Shown here one piece after another: positions 8,284 through 17,314 of a stretch of DNA of 64,000 nt (its first letter is position 1; each line of letters opens with the position of its first letter). This DNA is from Acidobacteriota bacterium (lineage in GTDB: Bacteria; Acidobacteriota; Vicinamibacteria; Vicinamibacterales; UBA2999), in the NCBI GenBank assembly GCA_947482665.1, contig CANKJK010000011.1, forward strand, positions 81,293-145,292, written 5' to 3'. The notes beneath the pieces were generated by a model that worked only from the letters and a program-made list of their open reading frames with translations, was not told the DNA's origin and did no database searches. The position numbers were made by a program, and so were the translations under genes.

Positions 8284-10425
8284 CTAGCGGGCGTCCCGCC
8301 CATCCCACACGGTGACTCGACGAATGACGTCACCTTTCTGAATCTGCTCCACCAGCATCATTCCCTCGACCACCCTGGCGAACGCCGTGTAGCGGCCGTC
8401 CAGTTGCGGTTGCGGACTCATCGTCACGAAGAACTGGCTGCCAGCGGTATCCCGCCAGTCCAGCGCCATGCCGACCACGCCGCGCACGTAGGACGTCAGG
8501 TTCGGTTCGTCCCGAATGGTGTAGCCAGGTCCGCCGTCTCCGTCGCCCCGAGGATCGCCCGCCTGGACCACGAAGTTCGGCACGACGCGGTGTACCGGAA
8601 CGCCGTTGAAGAACCCCTTGCGGGCCAGCGCCATGAAGTTGGCGACCGTCTGCGGCGCACTGGCCACATCCAATTCAAGTTCGATCACCCCGCGATCAAG
8701 TTCCAGGCGCGCGTGCGGCGAGTACGGCGGGGCGAGCAGCCACCGCCACTCGTCGAGCGGAATATCGCGTGAAGAAGGGGCGGGCCTGACCGGTTCCAGC
8801 CCGGCGTCTGGACTGCCGCCCGCTGGCACCTGTGCGCGCAGCAGGTCCGCAGCACGCACACGCACGGCCCAGTCGCGGTCGGCCAACGCGCTCTTCAGGG
8901 GCGCCAGCGCCGCGCGGGGATCAATGGCCACGAGGGCTTCGAGCACCGCCACCCGTGCCACGTACTGCGGGTCCCCGCGCCAGGCCTCCCACGCGCTGAC
9001 CAGCGACGCCACGGCGGAGGCCGCGCGCAGCATACCCAGGGCGCGTGCAGCCTCCGTTCGCACGACCAGATCATCTGCGGTCAGCGCGGCGGTGATGACG
9101 GGCACTGCGTCCGGGCTCTTCGTGGCCCCGAGTGCCTTGATGACCCGAGCCACGACCCGCTGGTCGGAATCCTTCACCCGCGCCAGCAGCGCGGGCACGG
9201 CTCGCGCCGGCTCAATCGTGGCCAGCGCATCGGCCTGGGCGGCGCGCACGGTCCAGTTGGCATCAGTGTCGAGGCTGGCGATCGCGCTGATGAAGCTGTC
9301 TGGTTCGAGTCGCGCGAGCGCGCCAAGTGCCGCCGCGCGGACGTTCGGATCGGATTCCGACACCAGGTCGAGCAACGCATCCACGGTGCCCGGCGCAGAC
9401 GGCATCCCGCCCAGCGCGTCCAGCGCCTCAAGGCGGAATCGTGGGTCCGAACGCCCGTCGCTGGCGACAGCCAGAAGGGCCGGCGCGGCCTGTCCGTCGC
9501 CGATGTGACGCAGGGCACGCAGGCTCTCAATGGCGAGATCCCGATCTGTGGGCACCGCGGTGAGAATGCGCAGCAGGTCAGGCACAGCCTCCCTGGCTGC
9601 CAATGCGCCCAGGCCCTGAATCGCCATCGTGCGCGCATAGCGGCCAGGGGTCACGAGCATCGCGCGCAATGCCGGAATCGCCCGCGGGTCCTCGATTCGT
9701 TGCAGCGCCGACGCGAAGGGCCACCAGGAAGACACGGGCAGGCCATTCGGCCCCAACGTGACGGACGCCAGCGCCTCCCAGCTCCTGAGCCTCGCGAGCG
9801 CCACAAGTCCCAACCGGACGGCATCGACCGCCCCTTGCCCGATGTGTTCGTCGTCCGACGTCAGGTCCTTGACCGACCCTTCATCCAGGCGCGCCCGAAC
9901 CATGGCGGCGACAGCAGCCGCGTCGTCCCGCTGTCCGATCCGTCCAAGCGCCTCTGCGGCGCGCCCCTGCACGATGGGCTGCGGATCCGCCAACACCGCG
10001 AGAAGCGCCGCGCGCGCGGAGGCATCGCCAAGCACACCGAGCGCGAACGCAGCCATCTGCCGGACCTCGAACTCCGGGTCCTTCAGCAGTGCCGTGAGCG
10101 GTGTGGCGGCTTCCGCCAGTCCCACACGTGCGGTGGCCAGCGCGGCCCGGCGCCGGACGCGCCCCTCCGGGTCGGTCAACAGGGCCACGATGTCTGTGGG
10201 TTCGGCAGGTCCGAGGACCTCGGGGCGGGTCGCCGTCGCGGGAGCCAGGACGGTTCGCGCAGGAGGATTGGGATCCCTGAGCAACCGTTGATCCTCGAGC
10301 CGCATCATCCAGCCGAGCTTCTGCTCCCACGTGATCGTCGGGATCGGCACGATGGCAGGGACCGCTGGCGGTGCAGATGCACATGCCGCGGTGAACAGGA
10401 GGAAGAGAGTGACCGTGAACCGCAC
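8284..10425 (-). CDS. HEAT-repeat lipoprotein fused to a cyclophilin-type PPIase domain
   Basis: A frame of 713 residues from a GTG at 10425. This start gives a short lipoprotein-like signal (RFTVTLFLLFTAAC) with the putative lipidated Cys near residue 16; the frame extends upstream, but those residues are not signal-like and overlap the divergent kinase gene. Residues about 90-510 are alpha-helical HEAT/PBS-lyase-like repeats (for example DPEFEVRQMAAFALGVLGD). The last about 170 residues are a cyclophilin-type peptidyl-prolyl isomerase (TVANFMALARKGFFNG, VQAGDPRGDGDGGPGYTI, GSQFFVTMSPQPQLDGRYTA). Likely a periplasmic folding or scaffold protein. Confidence 0.88.
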   Translation of the reverse strand: MRFTVTLFLLFTAACASAPPAVPAIVPIPTITWEQKLGWMMRLEDQRLLRDPNPPARTVLAPATATRPEVLGPAEPTDIVALLTDPEGRVRRRAALATARVGLAEAATPLTALLKDPEFEVRQMAAFALGVLGDASARAALLAVLADPQPIVQGRAAEALGRIGQRDDAAAVAAMVRARLDEGSVKDLTSDDEHIGQGAVDAVRLGLVALARLRSWEALASVTLGPNGLPVSSWWPFASALQRIEDPRAIPALRAMLVTPGRYARTMAIQGLGALAAREAVPDLLRILTAVPTDRDLAIESLRALRHIGDGQAAPALLAVASDGRSDPRFRLEALDALGGMPSAPGTVDALLDLVSESDPNVRAAALGALARLEPDSFISAIASLDTDANWTVRAAQADALATIEPARAVPALLARVKDSDQRVVARVIKALGATKSPDAVPVITAALTADDLVVRTEAARALGMLRAASAVASLVSAWEAWRGDPQYVARVAVLEALVAIDPRAALAPLKSALADRDWAVRVRAADLLRAQVPAGGSPDAGLEPVRPAPSSRDIPLDEWRWLLAPPYSPHARLELDRGVIELELDVASAPQTVANFMALARKGFFNGVPVHRVVPNFVVQAGDPRGDGDGGPGYTIRDEPNLTSYVRGVVGMALDWRDTAGSQFFVTMSPQPQLDGRYTAFARVVEGMMLVEQIQKGDVIRRVTVWDGRDAR

Positions 10426-10486
10426 GGCGCCGGGATGATAGCATGCGCCTCGCGCGCCTTTCGGCCGCCGCACAGCATCGCCGTCG

Positions 10487-11128
10487 ATGAATTTCCGGTA
10501 CATCGCCATTGAGGGACCGATTGGAGTCGGCAAGACGTCGCTCGCGCGACGGCTCGCGGAGCGCTTCGACGCCCGTACCGTCCTCGAGGACACAGAGAAT
10601 CCCTTTCTCGATGACTTCTATGCCGGTCGCCCCGGCGCGGCGCTGCAATCGCAGCTCTTCTATCTGCTGAACCGGCACCGCCAGCAACTCGCGGAGCAGC
10701 AGTCGGACCTGTTCGCACAGGCGACGATCTGCGACTACCTGTTCGACAAGGACAAGATCTTCGCCTACCTCAATCTGGACGACAACGAGCTGTTCATCTA
10801 CCAGCGTCTCTTCGACCTGCTGGCCAAGGACGTCGTGGCACCGGATCTGGTCGTCTACCTGCAGGCGCCGACCGAAGTCCTCCTGCGCCGGCTGAAGGAC
10901 CGGTTCCGCGACGAAGCCGAACCCGGAGCTGCCGAGCCTGACGCCACCTATCTGCGTGAGCTCAACGAAGCCTACCAGCACTTCTTCTTCCACTACAGTG
11001 CCACACCACTCCTGGTCGTGGAGACCTCGCAGGTGGATCTTCGGGGCAGCGACGACGCCCTCGAGGACCTGGTGCGCCAGATCGAGAACATGCAGCGAGG
11101 CACGCGCTACTACGTGCCGAGGGCCTGA
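10487..11128 (+). CDS. Deoxynucleoside kinase family protein
   Basis: Cytosolic ATP-dependent kinase of the dCK/dGK-like family that phosphorylates deoxynucleosides for salvage. The 213-residue protein begins with the Walker A loop AIEGPIGVGKTSLARRLAERF, followed by NPFLDDFYAG, the helix with LLNRHRQQL, ADLV-type VAPDLVVYLQAP and an arginine-rich lid LRRLKDRFRDE. Length and motif order fit the bacterial family. Which deoxynucleoside is preferred cannot be read from the sequence. It is divergent from the HEAT/PPIase gene and 48 bases before accD. Confidence 0.85.
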   Translation: MNFRYIAIEGPIGVGKTSLARRLAERFDARTVLEDTENPFLDDFYAGRPGAALQSQLFYLLNRHRQQLAEQQSDLFAQATICDYLFDKDKIFAYLNLDDNELFIYQRLFDLLAKDVVAPDLVVYLQAPTEVLLRRLKDRFRDEAEPGAAEPDATYLRELNEAYQHFFFHYSATPLLVVETSQVDLRGSDDALEDLVRQIENMQRGTRYYVPRA

Positions 11129-11176
11129 TCGGGCCGGGGACAACGGCACCCTCCCACGCCCTATAATCAGTTCCCT

Positions 11177-12070
11177 ATGGCCTGGTTCAAGAAGACGCGG
11201 AAACCCATCAAGGGCGATGCGGCGCGGAGCGTACCCGAGGGCCTGTGGGTCAAGTGTCCTGGCTGCAAGCAGGTGATCTACAACAAGGACCTGGCGGCCA
11301 ACCTGCAGGTGTGCCCCAAGTGCGCCCACCACTTCCGCCTCAGCGCCGCCGAGCGGCTCCGGAGCCTGTTCGATGAGGGTGCCTGGGTTGAACACGACGC
11401 GGATCTGCGGTCAAACGACCCGCTGACGTTCGCGGACACCAAGGCCTATAAAGACCGGCTGGCCGCTACGCAGAAGGCGACCGGCCTGAAGGATGCGATC
11501 ATCGTCGGGTCCGGCCAGCTGGACGGACTCCCCATCGTCATCGCCGCCATGGAATACGCGTTCATCGGCGGCAGCATGGGCGTCGTCATGGGTGAGAAGC
11601 TGACGCGGGCCGCGGAGCGTGCGCTGGCCGAGCGGTGCCCGCTCATCATCGTCTCGTGTTCGGGAGGTGCCCGGATGATGGAGGGTGCGCTCTCCCTCAT
11701 GCAGATGGCCAAGGTCTCGGCCGCGCTCTCCAGGCTCGACAAGGCCTGCCTGCCATTCATCTCCCTGCTGACCGATCCGACGACCGGGGGCGTGACGGCG
11801 AGCTTCGCCATGCTGGGCGATCTCAACATTGCCGAGCCCAAGGCGCTCATCGGCTTCGCGGGCCCGCGGGTCATCGAGCAGACCATCCGCCAGAAGCTGC
11901 CGGACGGCTTCCAGCGCAGCGAGTTTCTGTTGGAGCGCGGCATGATCGATCTCGTCGTGGACCGCCGACAGTTGAAGTCAACGCTGGCACAGTCACTGCG
12001 CTTCATGGGTGCAGCGCCAGCACCGGCGCCACCCGAGGCGTCGGCGGCGGCCGAACAACCCGCGCCGTAG
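11177..12070 (+). CDS. accD: Acetyl-CoA carboxylase carboxyltransferase subunit beta
   Basis: Transfers the carboxyl group from carboxybiotin to acetyl-CoA with AccA, giving malonyl-CoA for fatty acid synthesis. The 297-residue protein has the N-terminal four-Cys zinc ribbon (CPGC near residue 29 and CPKC near 48) and the crotonase-fold core with CSGGARMMEGALSLMQMAK and TDPTTGGVTASFAMLGD. The C-terminus is an Ala/Pro-rich tail of about 20 residues. folC follows after 9 bases, a common accD-folC pairing. Confidence 0.95.
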   Translation: MAWFKKTRKPIKGDAARSVPEGLWVKCPGCKQVIYNKDLAANLQVCPKCAHHFRLSAAERLRSLFDEGAWVEHDADLRSNDPLTFADTKAYKDRLAATQKATGLKDAIIVGSGQLDGLPIVIAAMEYAFIGGSMGVVMGEKLTRAAERALAERCPLIIVSCSGGARMMEGALSLMQMAKVSAALSRLDKACLPFISLLTDPTTGGVTASFAMLGDLNIAEPKALIGFAGPRVIEQTIRQKLPDGFQRSEFLLERGMIDLVVDRRQLKSTLAQSLRFMGAAPAPAPPEASAAAEQPAP

Positions 12071-12079
12071 CGCCGGCTC

Positions 12080-13381
12080 ATGTCCGTCAGCGCGCGCCTG
12101 TCCGCGCTCGAGACCTCAGGCATCAAGCTCGGCCTGTCGAACATCACCCGCATCTGCCGGGCACTTGGCGATCCGCAGTGCGCGTACCCGACCGTGCACA
12201 TTGCCGGCACCAACGGGAAGGGTTCGGTGGTCGCCATGGTGCACACCGCGCTCAGGGCGGCAGGCTGGCGCACCGGCCGGTATACCTCGCCTCATCTCTC
12301 CTCCATCCTCGAACGCTTCGTCATTGACGACCACACCGTCGCGCCGGACGCGTTCGAGCGGACCGGCTCGGCCGTGCTCGACACGATCGACGCACTCGTC
12401 AGCGCCGGCCAGCTACCAGGACCACCGACCTACTTTGAGGCCACCACGGCCATCGCGTTCGCGCTCTTCAGGGACGCCGGCGTGCAGGTGGCGGTGATTG
12501 AAGTCGGACTCGGCGGGCGGTTTGATTCGACCAACGTCGTCACGCCTGCCGTCACCGCCATCACCTCAATTGCGCTCGACCACGAACAGTTCCTCGGCAG
12601 CACGCGCGCCGCCATTGCGTTCGAGAAGGCCGGCATCATCAAGCCGGCAACCCCCGTCATCCTCGGGGCCCTGCCACCGGATGCCGAGGCCGTCATCCGG
12701 GCTGTCGCGGGTGCCCTGCAGGCACCGGTCATCCCGGCGTTCCAGCCAGGTGACGAGATGCTGTCGCCCGTTGCCGGGCACGCGAGACTCATCCCGGCCC
12801 ACGGCGCACTGGCCGGCCAGCCGGTGACACTGGGTCTGTCTGGCGCCCATCAAGCCGGGAATGCCCTGGTCGCCTGCCGGGTGCTTGAGGAGTTGACGCG
12901 ACAGGGCACCCGCGCCGCGTCACCCGCCGACATCCGGCACGGCCTCGAGGCCGCCTCCTGGCCAGGCCGGCTGGAGGAGGTGCCGTTCGGAGAGGGGCGC
13001 CGGCTGCTCCTGGATGCCGCCCACAACCCCGACGGCGCGCGCGCACTCGCCGCGCACCTGCGGGAGTGGTATCCAGCTCGCCCGGCCCTGGTGTTCGCGG
13101 CGATGCAGGATAAGGACATCGCCGGCATGCTGACGCACCTGCTTCCAGTGGTCGGCCCTGTGGTGTTGGCACCGCTCACGACCGCCCGCGCCGCAGCGCC
13201 AGATGACCTGGTCCGTTCTGTGCGAAATCTGGATGCCGCGCGCGAGGTCACTGTGGCGGCCAGCGTACGCGACGCGGTTGAGCAGGCGGGAAACGCGACC
13301 CCGGACGTGGCCGTGGCGGGTTCGATCGTGCTCCTGGGAGAGGTGCGGGATGCCCTGAACCCGCATGCTATCCTGCGGTGA
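12080..13381 (+). CDS. folC: Bifunctional folylpolyglutamate/dihydrofolate synthase
   Basis: Mur-ligase-fold enzyme adding glutamate to dihydropteroate and polyglutamate tails to folates. The 433-residue protein shows the P-loop HIAGTNGKGSVVAMV, the omega-loop region GRYTSPHLSSILERF, VEVGLGGRFDSTNVV-type IEVGLGGRFDSTNVV and the C-terminal LLLDAAHNPDGARALAAHL. It overlaps lptD by 4 bases (GTGA), implying translational coupling. Confidence 0.94.
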   Translation: MSVSARLSALETSGIKLGLSNITRICRALGDPQCAYPTVHIAGTNGKGSVVAMVHTALRAAGWRTGRYTSPHLSSILERFVIDDHTVAPDAFERTGSAVLDTIDALVSAGQLPGPPTYFEATTAIAFALFRDAGVQVAVIEVGLGGRFDSTNVVTPAVTAITSIALDHEQFLGSTRAAIAFEKAGIIKPATPVILGALPPDAEAVIRAVAGALQAPVIPAFQPGDEMLSPVAGHARLIPAHGALAGQPVTLGLSGAHQAGNALVACRVLEELTRQGTRAASPADIRHGLEAASWPGRLEEVPFGEGRRLLLDAAHNPDGARALAAHLREWYPARPALVFAAMQDKDIAGMLTHLLPVVGPVVLAPLTTARAAAPDDLVRSVRNLDAAREVTVAASVRDAVEQAGNATPDVAVAGSIVLLGEVRDALNPHAILR

Positions 13382-15732
13382 TTCCCGTGCAATTCTTCGA
13401 AAGGCCAGCCGTCCAGGCGCTTGGCGTCGCCCTGCTCCTGCTTGGCCCCCACGCCGCCCGCGCGCAGGGGCCGGCCCCGGTTCGCCCTCCCGCGCCGGTG
13501 CAGTCCACCAGTTGCGTGCCCAACGCCACGACCGGTTTTAGCTCCAGACAGATCCAGATGGAGCGGGTCTCGGAGACCCACTGGAAGCTCTCGGGGCTCG
13601 TGGAAGTGGAATGCGAACGCGTCAAGTTCTTCGCCGACGCCATCGAGATCTTCACGGACACGGATCGCCTGGTCGCCACCGGGAATGTCGTCTTCAGCAG
13701 CCCGCTCGCCCGTGTAGCCGCTGAGTCGGCCGACTTCGACACGAAGACCCTCACGGGCGTGTTCACGGCGGCGTCCGGCATCATGACGATGGGACCGAAA
13801 GCGGACAGGTCGCTGTTCGCCGGGCAGGACCCGGACGTCTACTTCTACGGCGCAAAAGTAGAGCGCCTCTCGGACCATCAATACGCGATCACTGAAGGTG
13901 CCTTCACGACGTGCGTCCAGCCCACGCCGCGCTGGGAACTCGTCTCGGGCCACGCGGTCATCAACATCGACGACTACGCGGTCCTGCGCAACACCGTCTT
14001 GAAGGTGAAGGGCGTCCCGCTCATGTACCTTCCCTACGCTTACTATCCGCTCAAGAACGGACAGCGTGCGACTGGCTTTCTGCTGCCAACCTACGGCACC
14101 TCTACCCTGCGCGGACAGGCGATCAGCAACGCCTTCTTTCTCGCCATGGGCCGCAGCCAGGACGCCACGATCTTCCATGACTGGTTCACGCGGGCCGGAC
14201 AGGGCGTCGGCGGGGAGTACCGGTACGTAGCCGGCGCCGGGGCGGAAGGGACCGCGAGGGCCTACCTCTTCAGCCAGCAGGCGTCCCAGTTTGCGGCCAC
14301 CAGCGGCGCCGCCACCACCCTGCCGGCGACACGCAGCTTCGAGGTGACCGCGCACGTCAACCAGACACTCGGCCCCCACATGCGCGTGCGTTCGCAGGTG
14401 GACTACTTCTCAAGCCTGATTACCCAGCAGCTCTACCAGCAGAATGTCTATGCAGCCTCCAGACGGCAGCGGCTCGTGGGCGGCACGTGGTCCGGCGTCT
14501 GGCGGCAGTACTCGCTGACCGGGGCGTATCAGCGAAGCGAACTGCTCGACCCGTCTGGGAGTTCACTGAGCTACGGCGGCACGCCGCGCCTCGGCGCCTC
14601 GATTTCTCCCGTCAGGCTGTGGGGACTGCCGATCTACGGGTCGTTCCAGTCCGAATTCGCGCACAGCCTCTATCAGTCGAAATCCGCCGCTGGCCGGGTG
14701 GACGACCTCGGCCTCTTCCGGTACGACGCCACGCCATCACTGCGCGTACCTGTGTCCCGCTGGCCCTTTCTGACGATCAATTCCTCGGTCACGTGGCGGA
14801 ATACGTTCTACTCCGACAGCCTCGACACCAAAGGGCGCCGGTCCACGGACCCTATCAGCCGGCATTACCTGGATCTGCGGACCGACATCACCGGCCCCAC
14901 ACTCACGCGCATCTGGGACTTTGGAGAGGGTGAAGACGGCGGGATCCAGCGGTTGAAGCACGTCATCGAACCGTTCGGCTCACTGGGGCGCGTGACCGGC
15001 GTGGACAACCTGACGCGCATCGTCCAGCTGTACGACACCCGGGACTACGTCGTGCAGGGCGCGACGTCGATGACCTACGGGCTCACGAACCGGCTGCTGG
15101 TGCGCCCGCGACCGAAGACCGGGCAATCCACCACGAACACGCGCGAGTTCCTGTCGGTCACGATCCAGCAGACCCACTACACGGAACCGAGAGCCAGCCA
15201 GTACGACTTCTCCTACGTCGGCTCCTCTCGCCTGTCCGGAAAGGGGCACTATTCGCCGGTCGCCCTGAGCGCGCGCGCCACCCCCTGGACCACGTTGAAC
15301 GCCACGATGCGCGCGGAGTTCGACGCCAGCACCGGCACACCCATTTCAACGGGGCTGCAAGGCTCGGTGGGACCGATACGTGGTGTGGAGGTCAACACCG
15401 ACGTCAGCCGGGTCGTGCGGCAGCTGGTGACCACGGGACCCAAGGTGTTCGACACGGTCATCAGGAGCGGCGGCCGGCTCACAGCCGGCGCCATGCGTGC
15501 CAACTACTCGATTACACGCGATATGGCCCGCGGGTACAACGTGCAGCAATCCATCGGGTGGGCGTACAATGCCCAGTGCTGCGGCGTCGCGGTCGACTAT
15601 CAGGCATTCAACTACCCTGAGCTGTCGAGCCTGTTTCCGGTCTCCGCGGACCGCCGGATTCACTTCTCCGTCATGCTGGCCGGGCTTGGAACCTTCCAGA
15701 ACTTCTTCGGTGCCTTTGGCGGCACACGGTAA
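13378..15732 (+). CDS. lptD: LPS-assembly outer-membrane protein LptD
   Basis: Outer-membrane beta-barrel that inserts lipopolysaccharide into the outer leaflet. From the GTG at 13378 it is 784 residues: a signal peptide (cleavage near HAARAQG), a Cys soon after (STSCVPN), an OstA/LptA-like jellyroll of about residues 60-230 (LVATGNVVFSS) and a C-terminal barrel rich in alternating aromatic strands. A CC pair in YNAQCCGVAVDY near residue 728 corresponds to the conserved LptD cysteines that form interdomain disulfides. Its place immediately before sugar-nucleotide genes suggests an envelope-glycan operon. Confidence 0.9.
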   Translation: MIPVQFFERPAVQALGVALLLLGPHAARAQGPAPVRPPAPVQSTSCVPNATTGFSSRQIQMERVSETHWKLSGLVEVECERVKFFADAIEIFTDTDRLVATGNVVFSSPLARVAAESADFDTKTLTGVFTAASGIMTMGPKADRSLFAGQDPDVYFYGAKVERLSDHQYAITEGAFTTCVQPTPRWELVSGHAVINIDDYAVLRNTVLKVKGVPLMYLPYAYYPLKNGQRATGFLLPTYGTSTLRGQAISNAFFLAMGRSQDATIFHDWFTRAGQGVGGEYRYVAGAGAEGTARAYLFSQQASQFAATSGAATTLPATRSFEVTAHVNQTLGPHMRVRSQVDYFSSLITQQLYQQNVYAASRRQRLVGGTWSGVWRQYSLTGAYQRSELLDPSGSSLSYGGTPRLGASISPVRLWGLPIYGSFQSEFAHSLYQSKSAAGRVDDLGLFRYDATPSLRVPVSRWPFLTINSSVTWRNTFYSDSLDTKGRRSTDPISRHYLDLRTDITGPTLTRIWDFGEGEDGGIQRLKHVIEPFGSLGRVTGVDNLTRIVQLYDTRDYVVQGATSMTYGLTNRLLVRPRPKTGQSTTNTREFLSVTIQQTHYTEPRASQYDFSYVGSSRLSGKGHYSPVALSARATPWTTLNATMRAEFDASTGTPISTGLQGSVGPIRGVEVNTDVSRVVRQLVTTGPKVFDTVIRSGGRLTAGAMRANYSITRDMARGYNVQQSIGWAYNAQCCGVAVDYQAFNYPELSSLFPVSADRRIHFSVMLAGLGTFQNFFGAFGGTR

Positions 15733-16803
15733 ATGATGAAAGGACTCATCCTCAGCGGCGGCAAGGGCACGCGCCTGCGACCGCTGACCTATACCAGCGC
15801 GAAGCAGCTGGTGCCGGTCGCCAACAAGCCGGTCCTCTTCTACGGGATCGAGGCCATTGCCGCGGCCGGCATCCAGGAGATCGGCATTGTCGTCGGCGAT
15901 ACGCAGGCCGAGATTCGGGCCGCCGTCGGCGACGGGTCCCGCTGGGGTGTCCGGATCACCTATATCGAACAGGATGCGCCGCGCGGCCTCGCGCACGCCG
16001 TCAAGATCAGCGAGCCGTTCCTCGGCACCTCTCCTTTCGTGATGTACCTGGGCGACAACCTGCTGAACAAGGGCATCACGCACTTCGTTCAGGAGTTCGA
16101 CCGAGAACGCCCCGCCGCGCAGATCCTGCTGACCAAAGTGCCGGATCCGCAGATGTTCGGCGTCGCGCAACTCAAGGACGGCCGGGTCGTGCGCCTCGTG
16201 GAGAAGCCAAAGGAATACATCGGCGACCTCGCCCTGGTGGGCGTCTACATGTTCGGCCCAGAGGTCTTTGAGTCCGTGCGGCGCATCCGCCCCTCTGATC
16301 GGAACGAGCTGGAGATCACCGACGCCATTCAGGACTTGATCGACCGCGGCCTCACGGTGCGGCCGCACATCGTTGACGGCTGGTGGAAGGACACGGGCAA
16401 GCTCGAGGACATGCTCGAAGCCAACCGGCTCGTGCTCGACACGATCGAGCCGCGCAACGAGGGCACGCTCGACGCGGCCAGCCGCGTCGAGGGCAAGGTG
16501 GTGATCGAGCCTGGCGCTGTACTCGAAGGTTCGGTCGTCCGTGGCCCGGCGGTGATCGGCAAGGACGCCCGGATCATCCGTTCCTACATCGGCCCCTTCA
16601 CGGCGATTGGCCCCGGCGTGGAAATCCGGGACTCCGAAGTGGAGCACAGCATCATCCTGGAAGGCGCGAGCATCAGAGACCTGGCGAACCGTGTCACCGA
16701 CAGCCTGGTCGGGCGCAACGTCCGGATCTATCGCGAACCCATCAAGCCCAGCGCGTACCGGTTCATGCTCGGAGACAACTCCGAGGTCGGCATCCGCTGG
16801 TAA
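15733..16803 (+). CDS. rmlA: Glucose-1-phosphate thymidylyltransferase, long form
   Basis: Makes dTDP-glucose from dTTP and glucose-1-phosphate. The 356 residues match the long RmlA subfamily: an N-terminal nucleotidyltransferase with LSGGKGTRLRPLTYTSAKQ, GDNLLNKGI and VEKPKEYIGDLALVGVY, then a C-terminal left-handed beta-helix of about residues 250-345 (hexapeptide-like GAVLEGSVVRGPAVIGKDA). It begins directly after the lptD stop with tandem ATGs and no spacer. With the next three genes it forms a deoxysugar-nucleotide set. Confidence 0.92.
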   Translation: MMKGLILSGGKGTRLRPLTYTSAKQLVPVANKPVLFYGIEAIAAAGIQEIGIVVGDTQAEIRAAVGDGSRWGVRITYIEQDAPRGLAHAVKISEPFLGTSPFVMYLGDNLLNKGITHFVQEFDRERPAAQILLTKVPDPQMFGVAQLKDGRVVRLVEKPKEYIGDLALVGVYMFGPEVFESVRRIRPSDRNELEITDAIQDLIDRGLTVRPHIVDGWWKDTGKLEDMLEANRLVLDTIEPRNEGTLDAASRVEGKVVIEPGAVLEGSVVRGPAVIGKDARIIRSYIGPFTAIGPGVEIRDSEVEHSIILEGASIRDLANRVTDSLVGRNVRIYREPIKPSAYRFMLGDNSEVGIRW

Positions 16804-16816
16804 GGGAGAGTCATCT

Positions 16817-17314
16817 GTGACCACACCGGCTGAGTACGTCTCACCCGCGAGCCGCGTCCGCATCCATGATGTTCGGACGAAGGCGCTGCGCCTGATTCCG
16901 GACGAACGGGGCTACCTGATGGAGATGCTCCGCGTCGACGACCAGGACTTCTTTACGAAGTTCGGCCAGGTCTACGTCTCCGCCACGTATCCCGGGGCGG
17001 TGAAGGCCTGGCACTATCACGAGAAGCAGGTCGACAACTTCGTCTGCATCGCCGGCATGGTGAAGCTCGTGCTGGTCGACACCCGGGACGACTCGCCGAC
17101 GAAGGGCGCCGTCAACGAGTTCTTCCTCGGCACGCAGAATCCGACACTCGTGCAGGTACCAAATCTCGTCTACCACGGCTGGAAGTGCATCAGCCAGGAG
17201 ATGGCGCTGGTCGTCAACACGACCAATGAGCCGTATCACTACGCGAAGCCGGACGAGTTCCGGCTCGCACCGCACGGCAGCCTGCCGTATGACTGGGCAC
17301 GCCACGATGGTTGA
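16817..17314 (+). CDS. dTDP-4-dehydrorhamnose 3,5-epimerase-like cupin
   Basis: A 165-residue RmlC-family cupin from the GTG at 16817, preceded by GGGAGA at a good distance; the longer frame runs back into rmlA. The core KAWHYHEKQVDNFVCIAG is the pattern of the divergent RmlC branch found beside long RmlA proteins, with the putative active-site His in AWHYH. PNLVYHGWKCIS and VNTTNEPYHY complete the fold. Product stereochemistry cannot be assigned. The 3' end overlaps rmlB by 8 bases. Confidence 0.85.
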   Translation: MTTPAEYVSPASRVRIHDVRTKALRLIPDERGYLMEMLRVDDQDFFTKFGQVYVSATYPGAVKAWHYHEKQVDNFVCIAGMVKLVLVDTRDDSPTKGAVNEFFLGTQNPTLVQVPNLVYHGWKCISQEMALVVNTTNEPYHYAKPDEFRLAPHGSLPYDWARHDG

